DNA of 64,000 nt from Ferrimonas aestuarii (GCF_005116665.1 NZ_SWCJ01000003.1:62001-126000); one strand, 5' to 3'; shown: positions 46,669 through 56,314, counted from the first letter of the stretch. The notes: generated from the sequence alone by a model not told the origin. Numbers and translations are program-made.

Positions 46669-48654
46669 TTACATCAAGTAGCTAAAGGTCAGCATCAGCT
46701 GATGGGCGTTGTAATCACTGGCCAGATTGCCCAGGGTCGTCAGACCCGGAATCACGCCATTGCCCACTTCGGCATAGTCGGTGTCGTAGTAACGCTCGTA
46801 GCGGTAGTTCGCTTTCAAGGTGGCGTGCTCGGTCAGGGCGTACTCGGCATACAGATGCACGTTGTGCGACCAGGAGATGTAGTCACCGTATGGGGTTTGG
46901 CCACTGACCGAGGTGTCAGACTCAGACTCGTTAAAGCTGTAATCCAGCCCCAGAGCCAAACGGTCCTGCATCAAGCCGTCATAGCGAGTGCCGGCGCCGA
47001 TGTAGCTAAAGCTGTCTTCCACTTCCCCAACCCAGTCGGCACTGGAGAAGCTTTGACTGCCCGCTTGGGTGGACTCAATCCACTGCTGCGCCCCAAAGGC
47101 GTGGAAGCTGACCTGGTCATTGGCTTGGAAGCTCAAGCTGAAGTCATAGCCGTAGTCTTTCGACTCGGTCAGGCCCAGCTCACTGTTGCCGTAGTCGTCC
47201 TCGGCATAGTGGTAGCGCAAATCCATACTCAGCTGCTGCCACGGCGTGTGGGTCACGCTCAGCTCAAACTTGGTGCGGTCACGATCTGCTAGGTGGTACT
47301 TACGCAGCAGCTCGTTGTCTTCCTCACTGGTAGCCGCTGACGCTTGGTAGGCAGAGCCATCACGGCTGCCATACTCGGCGTCTAGGCCAAAGTTCCAGTT
47401 CGCCAAAGCGGTGTAGTCGAGGCTGGCAAAAAAGCGGCTCTCATCGGTCTGCTCACGAACGGTATCGCTCTGCTCTTTCTCGATGTACTGATAGCCCCCT
47501 TTAGCCACCAAGCCTTTGGCGAGGCGGTAACGACCGTCCAACTGATAGGCGGTGCGGCTGGTGTCCAGCGCCACGTTCTCAATGGCTTGGCCACTTTGTG
47601 GGTCGTAGTTGACGCTGTGGAACAGCTGGATGGGGGTTTTGTTATCGCGGTCGCGATAATCCACCTTCATCCCCAGCTTAAAGTCACGGCTGAGCTTGTG
47701 GCTGTAGCGTAGGCGAGCATCCAAGGTTTCCACTTCACCATTTAAGTGAGTGATGCCAGTGGGTACCCCTTGGGTATCCACGTAGTTGTCGTTTTGGTAC
47801 ATCCAGCCTTTAACCAGTTGCCCGGTCAGGTGGCTGCTGGCAAAACGGTACTGACCCAACGCACTCACCTGATGGGATTCATTCCCCGGTGCACCCGCTT
47901 GCAAGCTGGCCTTGTCGCCATCATTCAGTGCTTGATGGTCATTCTCGAACAAGCTGCCCTGATAGCTCAGCTCACCAGTCCAACTCTGTCCCGCCGCCTG
48001 TAGGCCGGTTTCCCAGCTTTGGGTGGTGGTGTCGATAGGGCGAGCAAAGTTAATTGGCGCCTTATTCAGGTTGGTGCTGGTGGCTTTGGCGCCGGTCTGC
48101 TCGAGATACGCATACTCGGCATAAGTACGCCAATCAGTGCGCCAGATGTTGCGTTGGTAGTCCGTACCCAGCTCAAAGCGCTCGCGCTTACTCTGTAGGG
48201 TGACCTCGCCAGGCTGGGCAATCAACTGATCGCCAGCCACTTGGTACTGGGTTTGCACCTCATCGGCATTAACGCTCAGCTGGCTTTGGTAACCCAGAGT
48301 CAGCCCTAGGTTTTGCCCCTTGGCATCAACCTTAGCGTGGCCGGTCTCCATGCCTAAGTTATGGGCTTGCACTCGAATGCGGTCACCCTGCTGCTGATAG
48401 GCCAAGTCGGCCTGCAGTGCCGCCATGCCTTCGCTGTCTTCACCCAAACGGTTGGCAGCAACGGCGTTATCGGCATCGGTGGCCACGGCGCTAACGCCCA
48501 GCTCTCCGCTTGCCTTAACCACAGTACAGCGTTTGCAGTCCCAGCGGTCGGTGTTCACTCGCTCCAGATTGGCTTCAGACAGGTTTAAGCTGGATGCATG
48601 GGCCATCCCGGCTTGCATCAACGCCAGTGCTAACACGCTTAATGGATATTTCAT
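46669..48654 (-). CDS. dmsF: MtrB-like outer-membrane barrel
   Basis: A 661-residue MtrB/PioB-family barrel. The signal peptide ends GMAHA, the N-terminal CKRC motif (about residues 40-43) is conserved in MtrB proteins, and the body is a long 26-28-strand barrel rich in Y/W/D, ending LTFSYLM. It forms a sheath through which the decaheme cytochrome passes electrons across the outer membrane. It lies 12 bp after dmsE. The dmsF name follows the Shewanella extracellular DMSO respiration operon. Confidence 0.92.
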   Translation of the reverse strand: MKYPLSVLALALMQAGMAHASSLNLSEANLERVNTDRWDCKRCTVVKASGELGVSAVATDADNAVAANRLGEDSEGMAALQADLAYQQQGDRIRVQAHNLGMETGHAKVDAKGQNLGLTLGYQSQLSVNADEVQTQYQVAGDQLIAQPGEVTLQSKRERFELGTDYQRNIWRTDWRTYAEYAYLEQTGAKATSTNLNKAPINFARPIDTTTQSWETGLQAAGQSWTGELSYQGSLFENDHQALNDGDKASLQAGAPGNESHQVSALGQYRFASSHLTGQLVKGWMYQNDNYVDTQGVPTGITHLNGEVETLDARLRYSHKLSRDFKLGMKVDYRDRDNKTPIQLFHSVNYDPQSGQAIENVALDTSRTAYQLDGRYRLAKGLVAKGGYQYIEKEQSDTVREQTDESRFFASLDYTALANWNFGLDAEYGSRDGSAYQASAATSEEDNELLRKYHLADRDRTKFELSVTHTPWQQLSMDLRYHYAEDDYGNSELGLTESKDYGYDFSLSFQANDQVSFHAFGAQQWIESTQAGSQSFSSADWVGEVEDSFSYIGAGTRYDGLMQDRLALGLDYSFNESESDTSVSGQTPYGDYISWSHNVHLYAEYALTEHATLKANYRYERYYDTDYAEVGNGVIPGLTTLGNLASDYNAHQLMLTFSYLM

Positions 48655-48666
48655 GATTATCTCTCC

Positions 48667-49599
48667 TTAGCGCTGCAGCAGTTGGCCAGATGGGTGGTTA
48701 GAGCCGTGAATCTGACTGTGACAGTTCAGGCAGCTATCCCCTCCGGTAAAGGCACTGTCGTCATCACCATAGGCCCGACTGGCGTGGCCATCGTTGGCGT
48801 GACAGCTTTGACACAGCATCGGCGCCTTACGAGTCAACATGGCGTCATTCACCGACCCGTGAACGTTGTGGCAGCTGCGACAGTCATCCACCACAGGTTG
48901 ATGCTCCCACAGCACCGGACCGCGTTTATCGGCGTGGCATTGGTAGCAGGTGTCATTAACACTGACTTCGGTCAGGCTGGCATCGCTCAATGAGCCATGG
49001 GGGTTATGACAGTCGCTACACACCATGCTGCCCTCGCCCGCCTGAGTCGTCAGAGGGTGATGGCTGCGCTTATAAAGGTCTTGCTGTTGCTGCTGATGAC
49101 AGTCGGTGCATACCGCCACTTCGCTGGCGCGGTTAAGGACTGGGTCAGAGCCGGTGTGGATGTCGTGGCAGCCGACGCAGCTGGCGTCATCGCTGTGCAA
49201 GCTGTCGTGCCACGCCATGCGCTCGGCGTCCTGGTGACAGGAGAGACAAACGCTGTCCTGAAGCTCGGCAGAAACGTTGCCATTGGCACCAAAGGTGACC
49301 ATCGGCTCGTTCTTGCCTTTGTGCTTGCCTTGAGGACCGTGGCAGGTTTCACACTGCAGCTTGGCCATCGGGCTATTGCTGTTCTCGAGATTGCCATGCA
49401 CACCATCGAAGAGCGCCATCACTTTGGCGTCTTTCTGGTGGCACATTAGGCAACTGTCCGCCCCTTTTTTGGAGTACGCGCCCTGCTGGAACTTCTGCAG
49501 GATCTGCGACTCAATATCTTGGGCGGCAACGGGATAGGCAACAGCGGCTGTCAAACTTAATGCTAATGCACTCTTGAGCAATCGATTCATTGAACTCAT
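48667..49599 (-). CDS. dmsE: MtrA-like periplasmic decaheme cytochrome c
   Basis: A 310-residue exported cytochrome with ten CXXCH motifs, in order CLMCH, CETCH, CLSCH, CVGCH, CTDCH, CSDCH, CYQCH, CRSCH, CQSCH and CLNCH. Length and heme count match MtrA/DmsE. It should take electrons from CymA-type donors in the periplasm and hand them to DmsAB through the DmsF barrel. It is the first gene of the dms operon. A second ATG (49590) could also be the start. Confidence 0.94.
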   Translation of the reverse strand: MSSMNRLLKSALALSLTAAVAYPVAAQDIESQILQKFQQGAYSKKGADSCLMCHQKDAKVMALFDGVHGNLENSNSPMAKLQCETCHGPQGKHKGKNEPMVTFGANGNVSAELQDSVCLSCHQDAERMAWHDSLHSDDASCVGCHDIHTGSDPVLNRASEVAVCTDCHQQQQQDLYKRSHHPLTTQAGEGSMVCSDCHNPHGSLSDASLTEVSVNDTCYQCHADKRGPVLWEHQPVVDDCRSCHNVHGSVNDAMLTRKAPMLCQSCHANDGHASRAYGDDDSAFTGGDSCLNCHSQIHGSNHPSGQLLQR

Positions 49600-50421
49600 A
49601 AGTTATCCGCAACTGAAATGAATAAAACCGACTAAATTGTCGAAATAAGGCCGAATTAAATCAGCAAATTAATTCTATTATCTAAAAAATAGTTTTCTTT
49701 GAATCCAACAACAGTTTGAATCTAATTTCATTAATTAGATCGAAACTCAGAGCCGATTCATCATTTCATTATTTTTGCTGATAAATAAATTTCTCAATTC
49801 GTCATCCATTCGCACCCGACGTCATGAATCCAGCTCAATTTTAGAGTTAAAGCTCAACCAAAATCACATTAAACTAGCAAGATGCGATCCAAAGCCACGA
49901 CTGATATCAATAGGTTAATAAGAACAGTGTGTTCTGAAAAATAACTCATCAATGAAAACAATATGCGAACCATATTAGTTAAAAATAAAAATAGCCAAAA
50001 CAAAGCAAAGTAAGGCTCTTCAAAAAAGAGGCATAAAAAATACCATTATAAAATTGAAATTAAATAGTGAAATTTAACAATTCCAAATAATGAAACTTAT
50101 CGTTACATAATTTACGCCCATGCAATTCTGCATAATTTAATTTTTATCCTCATCACTCTAATTAGAACACCACTTAATAATGATATTAATTCTCAAAATC
50201 AAACTGAATATCACCTCTATATTTCCAACCCGAAATCTAAAGTTCGCTTCAACATATTTATTCAAAATGGCTATCTCGCCATTGTAGCTTTCTTCAGCCT
50301 TATCAAACCAAAACCGAATAGACTCAAGATAGGACACGCTGAACTAACAAACCTGCTTACTCCCTCTCGGTCTCAAACCATAAGGACAGCCACAACAAGA
50401 AAACCACGAGTTACAGATAGC
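49600..50421. other. Long AT-rich region upstream of the dms operon
   Basis: About 0.8 kb without a credible gene on either strand, much richer in A+T than its surroundings, between dmsE and the terminator of the thioredoxin-fold gene. It must hold the dms promoter. I looked for FNR (TTGAT-N4-ATCAA) and CRP (TGTGA-N6-TCACA) sites; only weak half-sites are visible. The part beyond about 300 bp from dmsE is unexplained. Confidence 0.5.
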
Positions 50422-50446
50422 AAAACGCCACCTTTCGGTGGCGCTT
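50422..50446 (-). terminator. Intrinsic terminator
   Basis: A 7-bp GC-rich stem (CGCCACC / GGTGGCG) with loop TTTC lies 49 bp past the stop of the thioredoxin-fold gene. On the minus strand the stem is followed by TTTTG, suitable for termination. Confidence 0.8.
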
Positions 50447-50494
50447 TACCTAAAGACGATGTGGATAGCGAGACAGGCGCGCTCTCAGAAGCGC

Positions 50495-51019
50495 TCAGAA
50501 CAGATGGGCTAACGCTCTCTCCAATCCTTGAGGGGTCACTCCCTCAATGCGTCCGATTTCGCTGCCTTTTTGCTTAACGATAATGGTTGGCAATGACAAC
50601 ACCTGCACCCCTTCCATCAAAGGGGTATCACCATAAGCGCCCTGCTTATCTACACCGATGTAATCAGCTTTAAAAGCAGGGTTGTCCAGAATCTTGAGAA
50701 TCTTCATCAAACGAGGAACCTGCAGCTGACTGGCCTGATTCCAAGTTGCCAGTACCACCAGAATCTCAGTCTCGTCAGTCACCTTTTCCAGCGGAGCAAT
50801 AGCATTACGGTCAACTTGGTAGGACAGGTACTCTCTGCCCATGGGGATCATCTCAAAAATCAGCTGCTGGCTGGTCAGCTCTCCGGTCAGCACAGCAGTT
50901 TGCACTGCGGCCTTACCGTGAGGATTGCTGTTGTCCATCATCATGCCATTATCCATGCGCGCCATGGCATTGGATCCACCGCCCACCATCAGGGCCCCTA
51001 AAAGTAACCGTTTCATCAT
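50495..51019 (-). CDS. Exported thioredoxin-fold protein lacking the active-site cysteines
   Basis: A 174-residue protein with a short signal peptide and a methionine/aspartate-rich stretch (RMDNGMMMDNS). The thioredoxin fold is recognisable from ILVVLATWNQASQLQVPRL, the conserved cis-proline (LSLPTIIV) and the final GVTPQGLERALAHLF. At the place of WCxxC it reads WNQAS, so both redox cysteines are missing and it cannot be a disulphide oxidoreductase. The mature protein has no cysteine at all. It may be a chaperone or metal (Met-rich) binding protein. Single gene followed by a terminator. Confidence 0.7.
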   Translation of the reverse strand: MMKRLLLGALMVGGGSNAMARMDNGMMMDNSNPHGKAAVQTAVLTGELTSQQLIFEMIPMGREYLSYQVDRNAIAPLEKVTDETEILVVLATWNQASQLQVPRLMKILKILDNPAFKADYIGVDKQGAYGDTPLMEGVQVLSLPTIIVKQKGSEIGRIEGVTPQGLERALAHLF

Positions 51020-51302
51020 TGCTATCGCCTTAACCGTCTAATCCCAATCTGATGAGATAGTTCACTTACCGAGTCAGGTTAGTAGAACTTAACTATCTCT
51101 ATTGATTTTCGTGTCAATATTGCATAGGTAGAGCGGTAGAAACATGGATTAGTTTCAAAAATGGGGCAACAAAATAGCAAGTCGTGCAACGGATCACACT
51201 CTGAGATCGAGGTGTGAGGCGAGTTCAGTGAGCCGGATCATCCCCTTACAAAAGCCCCTATGCTAACCTTGAACCTTCATTTACCAGTAAGCAGCACCCT
51301 CA

Positions 51303-51710
51303 ATGTCCAAAGGCCTCACCGAAAAACAGTTCTGGATTCAACGCCTGTCCAAATCCACGCTTCGAGCACTGCACGTGTTAGGCATCATCGGCGCCAGCGG
51401 CGGCTTTTACTATGGTGTGGAGAAGTCGTTATGGCTACCTTGGTGGATCATGGCCATGAGCACTGGCCTTATCTTGATGATCTGGGAGATCGTCCGCTCC
51501 CCTCTGTGGCTAGTGCAGATGAAAGGGGTATTAACTCTGACCAAGGTACTGCTGGTTGCCCTTTGCTACCCATTCCCCGAATACAAGGTGGCACTGTTTA
51601 GCATCGTCGCCATCATGTCGGTGATCACCTCCCATGGCCCAGCTGGGCTTCGTCACTACTCCATCTGGCATCGTCGCCGTATCGATGGCCCCAAAGAGGT
51701 AAAAGGCTAA
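51303..51710 (+). CDS. Small integral membrane protein, unknown
   Basis: A 135-residue membrane protein with about four hydrophobic helices: ALHVLGIIGASGGFYYGV, WWIMAMSTGLILMIWEIV, LTKVLLVALCYPF and VALFSIVAIMSVIT. It ends in a basic segment with HYSIWHRRRID. I do not recognise a family with certainty. Ribosome site is weak. Followed 94 bp later by another small membrane protein. Confidence 0.6.
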   Translation: MSKGLTEKQFWIQRLSKSTLRALHVLGIIGASGGFYYGVEKSLWLPWWIMAMSTGLILMIWEIVRSPLWLVQMKGVLTLTKVLLVALCYPFPEYKVALFSIVAIMSVITSHGPAGLRHYSIWHRRRIDGPKEVKG

Positions 51711-51804
51711 AATCTGGCGTCAAAAACCAAGGTCGAATTCGCTTCTGTCACCAATATGCAGTAACTTGAACTGAAGCACTCGAGTCAAAAATGGAAAACA
51801 ACAG

Positions 51805-52098
51805 ATGCTGCAGTGGTACCCCAATAGCTATCGAATCGGCGTTGCGCCCCTAATTACCCTAGGGATGGTGTTCTTCGCCGTACTGATGCGCGCCTTCATT
51901 CCGGAGGGCTCAATGGCGCTGCAGTGGCCACTGAATATTGCCATGGGCGCCATTGCTCTGTGTCATCTTTACCTACTGATCGATGACTCAGTAATGAAGC
52001 GCAGCGATGCCCTCATCTATGCCTTAGTGCATCTATGCTTGGCATTTACCGTGTGGATCTTTGCTCTGGTGGTCGTCAGTGGCAAAGACATCTTCTAA
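51805..52098 (+). CDS. Small integral membrane protein, unknown
   Basis: A 97-residue protein with three hydrophobic segments: VAPLITLGMVFFAVLMRAFI, LNIAMGAIALCHLYLLI and ALIYALVHLCLAFTVWIFAL. I do not recognise the family. Its stop overlaps the convergent siroheme-synthase stop by 4 bp. It may be cotranscribed with the membrane protein upstream. Confidence 0.6.
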   Translation: MLQWYPNSYRIGVAPLITLGMVFFAVLMRAFIPEGSMALQWPLNIAMGAIALCHLYLLIDDSVMKRSDALIYALVHLCLAFTVWIFALVVVSGKDIF

Positions 52099-53003
52099 AC
52101 GGTCTCGAGACTGCCACAGCGCGCCACAGCCGTCGTTACCCCTTGCAACTGAAACTGCTCACGCCAATGAGGCAACTCATCGGCACTCACCACCACAACT
52201 TTAGGCCAACCGGGTTGCGCCAGCGCCTGATGGAGATCCAATTGATGACGCTCGGCATCACGGCGACACAACTCATCGATGGCCTTGGGCAGCGCACGCG
52301 AATGGATCACCGACTCTGCCTCCTGCATCTCATTTACTGCCGCAATGGGCAACATCTGCGAATCGGTCTCGGCGGAGAGAAACAGCGCCTTTAACGTGGA
52401 GGAGTCAGCTGCCAGCGCCGCTTCAAACCGCTGTTCACTGGCCGGCTCTAGGGTCAAACCGTTGCTGTTTAAGAATCGCTCCCACACCGCTTTGCGCTCA
52501 GACAGAGGAACGCGATAGCGACGCTCAGCCATAAACTGAGCGAGCTTGCCTAAACGGTTCGGCAACCAAGTCTCGATGCGCTTACGCAACTCTTTAACCA
52601 AAACGGGAGCTCCGCCCTCACTGCCGATGGCCACCACCATGGGGCTGCGATCGACAATGGCTGGAGTGATTACCGTGCAGGCTTCGGGGTTGTCCACCAC
52701 ATTCACCCACGCCCCTTCGGCTTTAGCCAGATGGCTAATGTGCACATTCAACGCTTCGTTGTTGGTCGCGGCAATCACGCCAGCCTTCCCTGCCACCAGC
52801 TCATCGGTAAATTCACCATTGAACCAATGGAAGTCGCCCCTTTGCTGAGCCAGTTGCAAGCTCTGACAAAGGAAAGGTGCAACCAAAACAATGTCCATTT
52901 GGGTTCTGCGCCAAAGCGTCAGCTTGCGCGCGGCAACCTCACCACCACCGACGATCAATAGGGACTGATTCTGAGTATCAAAAAATAGGGGGAAGTAACG
53001 CAT
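52095..53003 (-). CDS. Precorrin-2 dehydrogenase/ferrochelatase-type siroheme synthase
   Basis: A 302-residue protein matching the N-terminal (CysG-B/Met8) half of siroheme synthase: NAD-binding IVGGGEVAARK (18-28) and D104 in NVVDNPEAC, the aspartate needed for dehydrogenase and chelatase activity. PAIVDRSPMVVAIGSEGGAP and the dimerisation/helical region follow. It should convert precorrin-2 to siroheme. The methyltransferase half is absent. After about residue 210, 90 additional residues (ending RCGSLETV) are not part of the usual domain. Confidence 0.88.
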   Translation of the reverse strand: MRYFPLFFDTQNQSLLIVGGGEVAARKLTLWRRTQMDIVLVAPFLCQSLQLAQQRGDFHWFNGEFTDELVAGKAGVIAATNNEALNVHISHLAKAEGAWVNVVDNPEACTVITPAIVDRSPMVVAIGSEGGAPVLVKELRKRIETWLPNRLGKLAQFMAERRYRVPLSERKAVWERFLNSNGLTLEPASEQRFEAALAADSSTLKALFLSAETDSQMLPIAAVNEMQEAESVIHSRALPKAIDELCRRDAERHQLDLHQALAQPGWPKVVVVSADELPHWREQFQLQGVTTAVARCGSLETV

Positions 53004-53045
53004 TGGGTACCACTAACAGCGTAAATCTAAGGGAGGTGCGATCGA

Positions 53046-53354
53046 CTAGTGCTCGGGAACGCAGCCACAACGCCAGCAGGTTTCAAAATGGCCGTCATTT
53101 TGTTCCCCACAACTGGGGCACTGCCACGGGGCTTTAGACTGGTGATACTCTTTGAGTACCTTATTCGCCTGCTCAAGGTGACGACGCTGCACCAGCAGCC
53201 CCACCTCTTGACTGTCCATGGGTAGCTCACCGGTACCGCCGGCCAACGCTTCACCCAACAGCCGAACCATCACACCTTGCTGCTCAAGCGCGCCCTTCAA
53301 AGCGTGCGCCTCTAACGCATTGGAGGCTCGATATAACTCAACAAAACTGTCCAT
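53046..53354 (-). CDS. DUF2007 protein with C-terminal zinc ribbon
   Basis: A 102-residue protein: an N-terminal DUF2007 ferredoxin-like domain (FVELYRASNALEAHALKGAL, LLGEALAGGTGELP) and a zinc ribbon (CPSCGE, then CWRCG). DUF2007 resembles signal-transducing/ACT-like folds and its function is unknown. It lies 42 bp upstream of the siroheme gene in the same direction and may be cotranscribed. Confidence 0.82.
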   Translation of the reverse strand: MDSFVELYRASNALEAHALKGALEQQGVMVRLLGEALAGGTGELPMDSQEVGLLVQRRHLEQANKVLKEYHQSKAPWQCPSCGEQNDGHFETCWRCGCVPEH

Positions 53355-53639
53355 GACGGTTCTACCCTAAAACCTCGTCGATTTAGTGGGTTTCATCATC
53401 TACAAAAACCGATCAAAAAGCCACCTAATTATTGATCTCGATCTCATTTTCAGTTGCCGATGATGAAAACAGGTGACGCCAAGGCCGCCCTAAATAAAGC
53501 CAGCAAAGGCCGTCAATTTCTGAAGCCAGTAGCGCCCTTTGTTTTTGACCATATCTTATTTATTTTCAATGACTTTTATGTATGATTACCGCCTCTTGAA
53601 GCTCAAGAGTCTACTCCAAAGCTGGTCACGAGGAGCCCG

Positions 53640-54914
53640 ATGAGACACAACAAGCAGGTAAGCGAACACATTAAGCAAATTAAAGCGGATGTGGAATCAA
53701 GCCAAACAGAAGCGGACCTGATTGAGGTCATCGCATCAGTAAAAAGTCACCCCGGCCCACTGGACTATAACGACCGACAGGCATCCATCATCGTATGGGC
53801 CCTCACCTATCTGTGCATGTGTGGCATCATGACTAACTACTTTGCCGATGGCTTTCGTAGTTCGCTGACCAAGATGATCTTTAATGGCATCGATGGGTCT
53901 GTCTATTGGCTTCCTGCCGCAATCACCATCGCATTGGTCAGGCATCTGGAATACAGAGGCAAGCGCCTGCCTGTGCTGCACCGCATCGGTCGACCTTGGA
54001 TCCGGTTTTCTGTCGCCGGCGCCGCAGTGGCTGGGATCTTTGCCATTTTTCCTCCCGCTCAACAGGCCTACTGGTTCGTGCTCGAAGAGGGAACCTGGCT
54101 GGCAAGCTTGCACGGTCTGCTGCAGATCTCCGTAAATAAAGCCCTGCTCGTCGGCATCGCCGCCCTATTGGGCTTTCGCTGGCTGAGTAAACGCAAACAC
54201 TGGCGAGACCCAGTCTCCGATCGCATTCACCAGTTAAACGTATTGTTCAACAACGGCTTAAAGCCAGTCACCGTTGACCCCAAAGAGAAAGCCAAAGCGC
54301 TACTCGATCAGTTCTACGAATTTGAACGAGGTAATCATACCCGCACCATCGACGCCTTCTACCAAGGCCACTACCAAGGGCCACAACACAGCTTTGATTT
54401 TGAGCTGTTCCACTTTCACTACGTGGTCAAGACTCGCTCTACCTACACCGATAACAACGGCAAAACCCAGACTCGAACCACCTACGATCATTTCCATCGT
54501 CATGGGCTGCTGTTCAACTTTCCCTACGCCAAATCGGTCACCTTAGATGGCGATGGCTTGCCTGCCCATAAGGGCCAGAAATACACCAGCGCCTCCAACG
54601 AATTTAATCGCATCTATCGCGTGCGCACCCAAGATCAAATGCAGGCGGCTCGCTTACTCAAGCCCGCAACCGTCGAGCGGCTCACCAATCTCGCTCGGGA
54701 GTATCGGCGTCCCGTGGTGGAGATTAATCATCACGGCAACGCTTGTGTGGCCATTGACGACCAAGACCTATTGGAGCTCAAGCGCCAACATGGCTTGGAT
54801 GCGCCAGAGGCATTTATTGCCGAAGTTGGCCAGCACGCCAAGCTCAATAAGTTAGACAATCTGCTGTTGGCGATACATGAACTCATGCGCCTGAGCGATA
54901 ACAACTTTAAGTGA
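53640..54914 (+). CDS. DUF3137-like membrane protein, first of tandem pair
   Basis: A 424-residue membrane protein. A soluble N-terminal 55 residues (MRHNKQVSEHIKQIKADVES to HPGPLDYNDR) precede about four helices (50-190). A cytosolic C-terminal domain is of DUF3137 type, with YQGHYQGPQHSFDFELFHF, RTTYDHFHRHGLLFNFPYAK, NEFNRIYRVR and INHHGNACVAIDDQDLL. It shares the same architecture, starts and ends (LMRLSDNNFK) with the next gene, so the two are a tandem duplication. Function unknown. GAGGAG lies before ATG 53640. Confidence 0.72.
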   Translation: MRHNKQVSEHIKQIKADVESSQTEADLIEVIASVKSHPGPLDYNDRQASIIVWALTYLCMCGIMTNYFADGFRSSLTKMIFNGIDGSVYWLPAAITIALVRHLEYRGKRLPVLHRIGRPWIRFSVAGAAVAGIFAIFPPAQQAYWFVLEEGTWLASLHGLLQISVNKALLVGIAALLGFRWLSKRKHWRDPVSDRIHQLNVLFNNGLKPVTVDPKEKAKALLDQFYEFERGNHTRTIDAFYQGHYQGPQHSFDFELFHFHYVVKTRSTYTDNNGKTQTRTTYDHFHRHGLLFNFPYAKSVTLDGDGLPAHKGQKYTSASNEFNRIYRVRTQDQMQAARLLKPATVERLTNLAREYRRPVVEINHHGNACVAIDDQDLLELKRQHGLDAPEAFIAEVGQHAKLNKLDNLLLAIHELMRLSDNNFK

Positions 54915-55021
54915 ATGCGCCTCGCCAAAATAAAGAAGCACAGCGGCACCAGTGAGTGGCAGTCGCTGCCGCTTTATAACCCCATATCCCAACCGCTTCT
55001 AAGATCCAGTAAAGGAGTATC

Positions 55022-56314
55022 ATGAGACACAACAAAAAAGTGACTGAAAACATCGATGCCATCAAGGCCGATGTTGAAGCCGCCACCAGCCAAGCCGACC
55101 TGATTCAGGTGATCCGCTCGGTTCAGAACCACCCTGGGCCTTTGGATTACAACGACCGCATCGTGGCCACCATCAAATGGTTGGTGTTGTTCGCCGGCAT
55201 CATGGGACTCTATTTCAACGGGGCCTCTGGCGGATTTTATGGCGACATTGGGATGTTTCTGGATATCGCGATGAACTTCTCCAGCGCCTGGGTACCGGCC
55301 ATCGGCGCCGTGCTCATTGCTAAAAATCTCGAGCGCAAAGGCAAAATGCTGCCGCTGCCAGAGCTGGTCAACCGACAATCGGTGCGCCTTGGTATCATCG
55401 CCGTTGCCGCAACAGCGGTGTTTGCCGTCCTGCCATTCTGGAGCATGCTCTATTGGACAGTGATCTACACCATCATGGGGTTAATCCGAACCATCGGGTT
55501 CTTAATCCTGCTGGACGATTACTCCTTCGGTCAGGAGATCACCATGGGCATGCTGGCCATCGCCGCCAGCATTTGGCTGTGGCAAGGCAAGCGCATCCAT
55601 TGGCGCGAGCCTCTATCAGAGCGGATTCAGTTGCTGGACAGTTTGTTCAACAACAACCTCAAACCGATGCGGTTTAATAAAGTCAGCAAAGCCAAAGCCC
55701 TTGGAGAGCAATTCCAAGAGTTTGTCCGAGGCAATCACAGCCGCAAAATTGAAGCCCTATACCAAGGTAAGTATCAAGGCAGCGTGCACAGCTTTGACTT
55801 TCAGCTATACCACTTCCACTTTGTCGACCAGCGCACTGAGACCTATACCGACTCTGAGGGCAATACCAAAACTCGCACCGTCTACAAGCACTACCACCGT
55901 CACGGCTTGCTGGTGAACTTCCCCTATTCACAATCTGTCACCTTAAGTGGCGACAGTCGCCTTAAGCTTGATGGCGAAAGCTACAGCACCGCTTCCAACA
56001 CCTTTAACCGCCACTTTAAAGTCAGTGCGTCAGAGGAGCTGCAAGCAGCCAGATTCCTTACCCCGGCGGTGGTCGAGGGGCTCAGCGACATCGGTGAGCA
56101 CTATCACGCACCCGTGATTGAGATCAGTGACCAAGGGCAGATGTGCATCGCCTTTGATAACGATGATCTGCTGAAAACCGAGCGCAAGTATGGCCTAGAT
56201 AACCCAGAGGCCTTCGCCAAGGAGATCGCCGGCCACGCCGAGCTTAAAAAGTTGGACGCCCTACTGAACACCGTCCATGACGTATTGCGCCTCAGCGACA
56301 ACAACTTCGCTTAA
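55022..56314 (+). CDS. DUF3137-like membrane protein, second of tandem pair
   Basis: A 430-residue paralogue of the preceding protein, with the same layout: soluble N-terminus (MRHNKKVTENIDAIKADVEA to HPGPLDYNDR), several membrane helices and a DUF3137-type domain (YQGKYQGSVHSFDFQLYHFH, RTVYKHYHRHGLLVNFPYSQ, NTFNRHFKVS, ISDQGQMCIAFDNDDLL). It ends RLSDNNFA. The membrane region differs most between the copies, while N-terminus and C-terminal domain are conserved. AAAGGAG precedes the start. It is 107 bp from the first copy, so cotranscription is possible. Confidence 0.72.
   Translation: MRHNKKVTENIDAIKADVEAATSQADLIQVIRSVQNHPGPLDYNDRIVATIKWLVLFAGIMGLYFNGASGGFYGDIGMFLDIAMNFSSAWVPAIGAVLIAKNLERKGKMLPLPELVNRQSVRLGIIAVAATAVFAVLPFWSMLYWTVIYTIMGLIRTIGFLILLDDYSFGQEITMGMLAIAASIWLWQGKRIHWREPLSERIQLLDSLFNNNLKPMRFNKVSKAKALGEQFQEFVRGNHSRKIEALYQGKYQGSVHSFDFQLYHFHFVDQRTETYTDSEGNTKTRTVYKHYHRHGLLVNFPYSQSVTLSGDSRLKLDGESYSTASNTFNRHFKVSASEELQAARFLTPAVVEGLSDIGEHYHAPVIEISDQGQMCIAFDNDDLLKTERKYGLDNPEAFAKEIAGHAELKKLDALLNTVHDVLRLSDNNFA

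Noticed and set aside
49845..49880. CRP-like site upstream of dmsE
   Set aside because: Only one TCACA half-site is present; the other half does not match.
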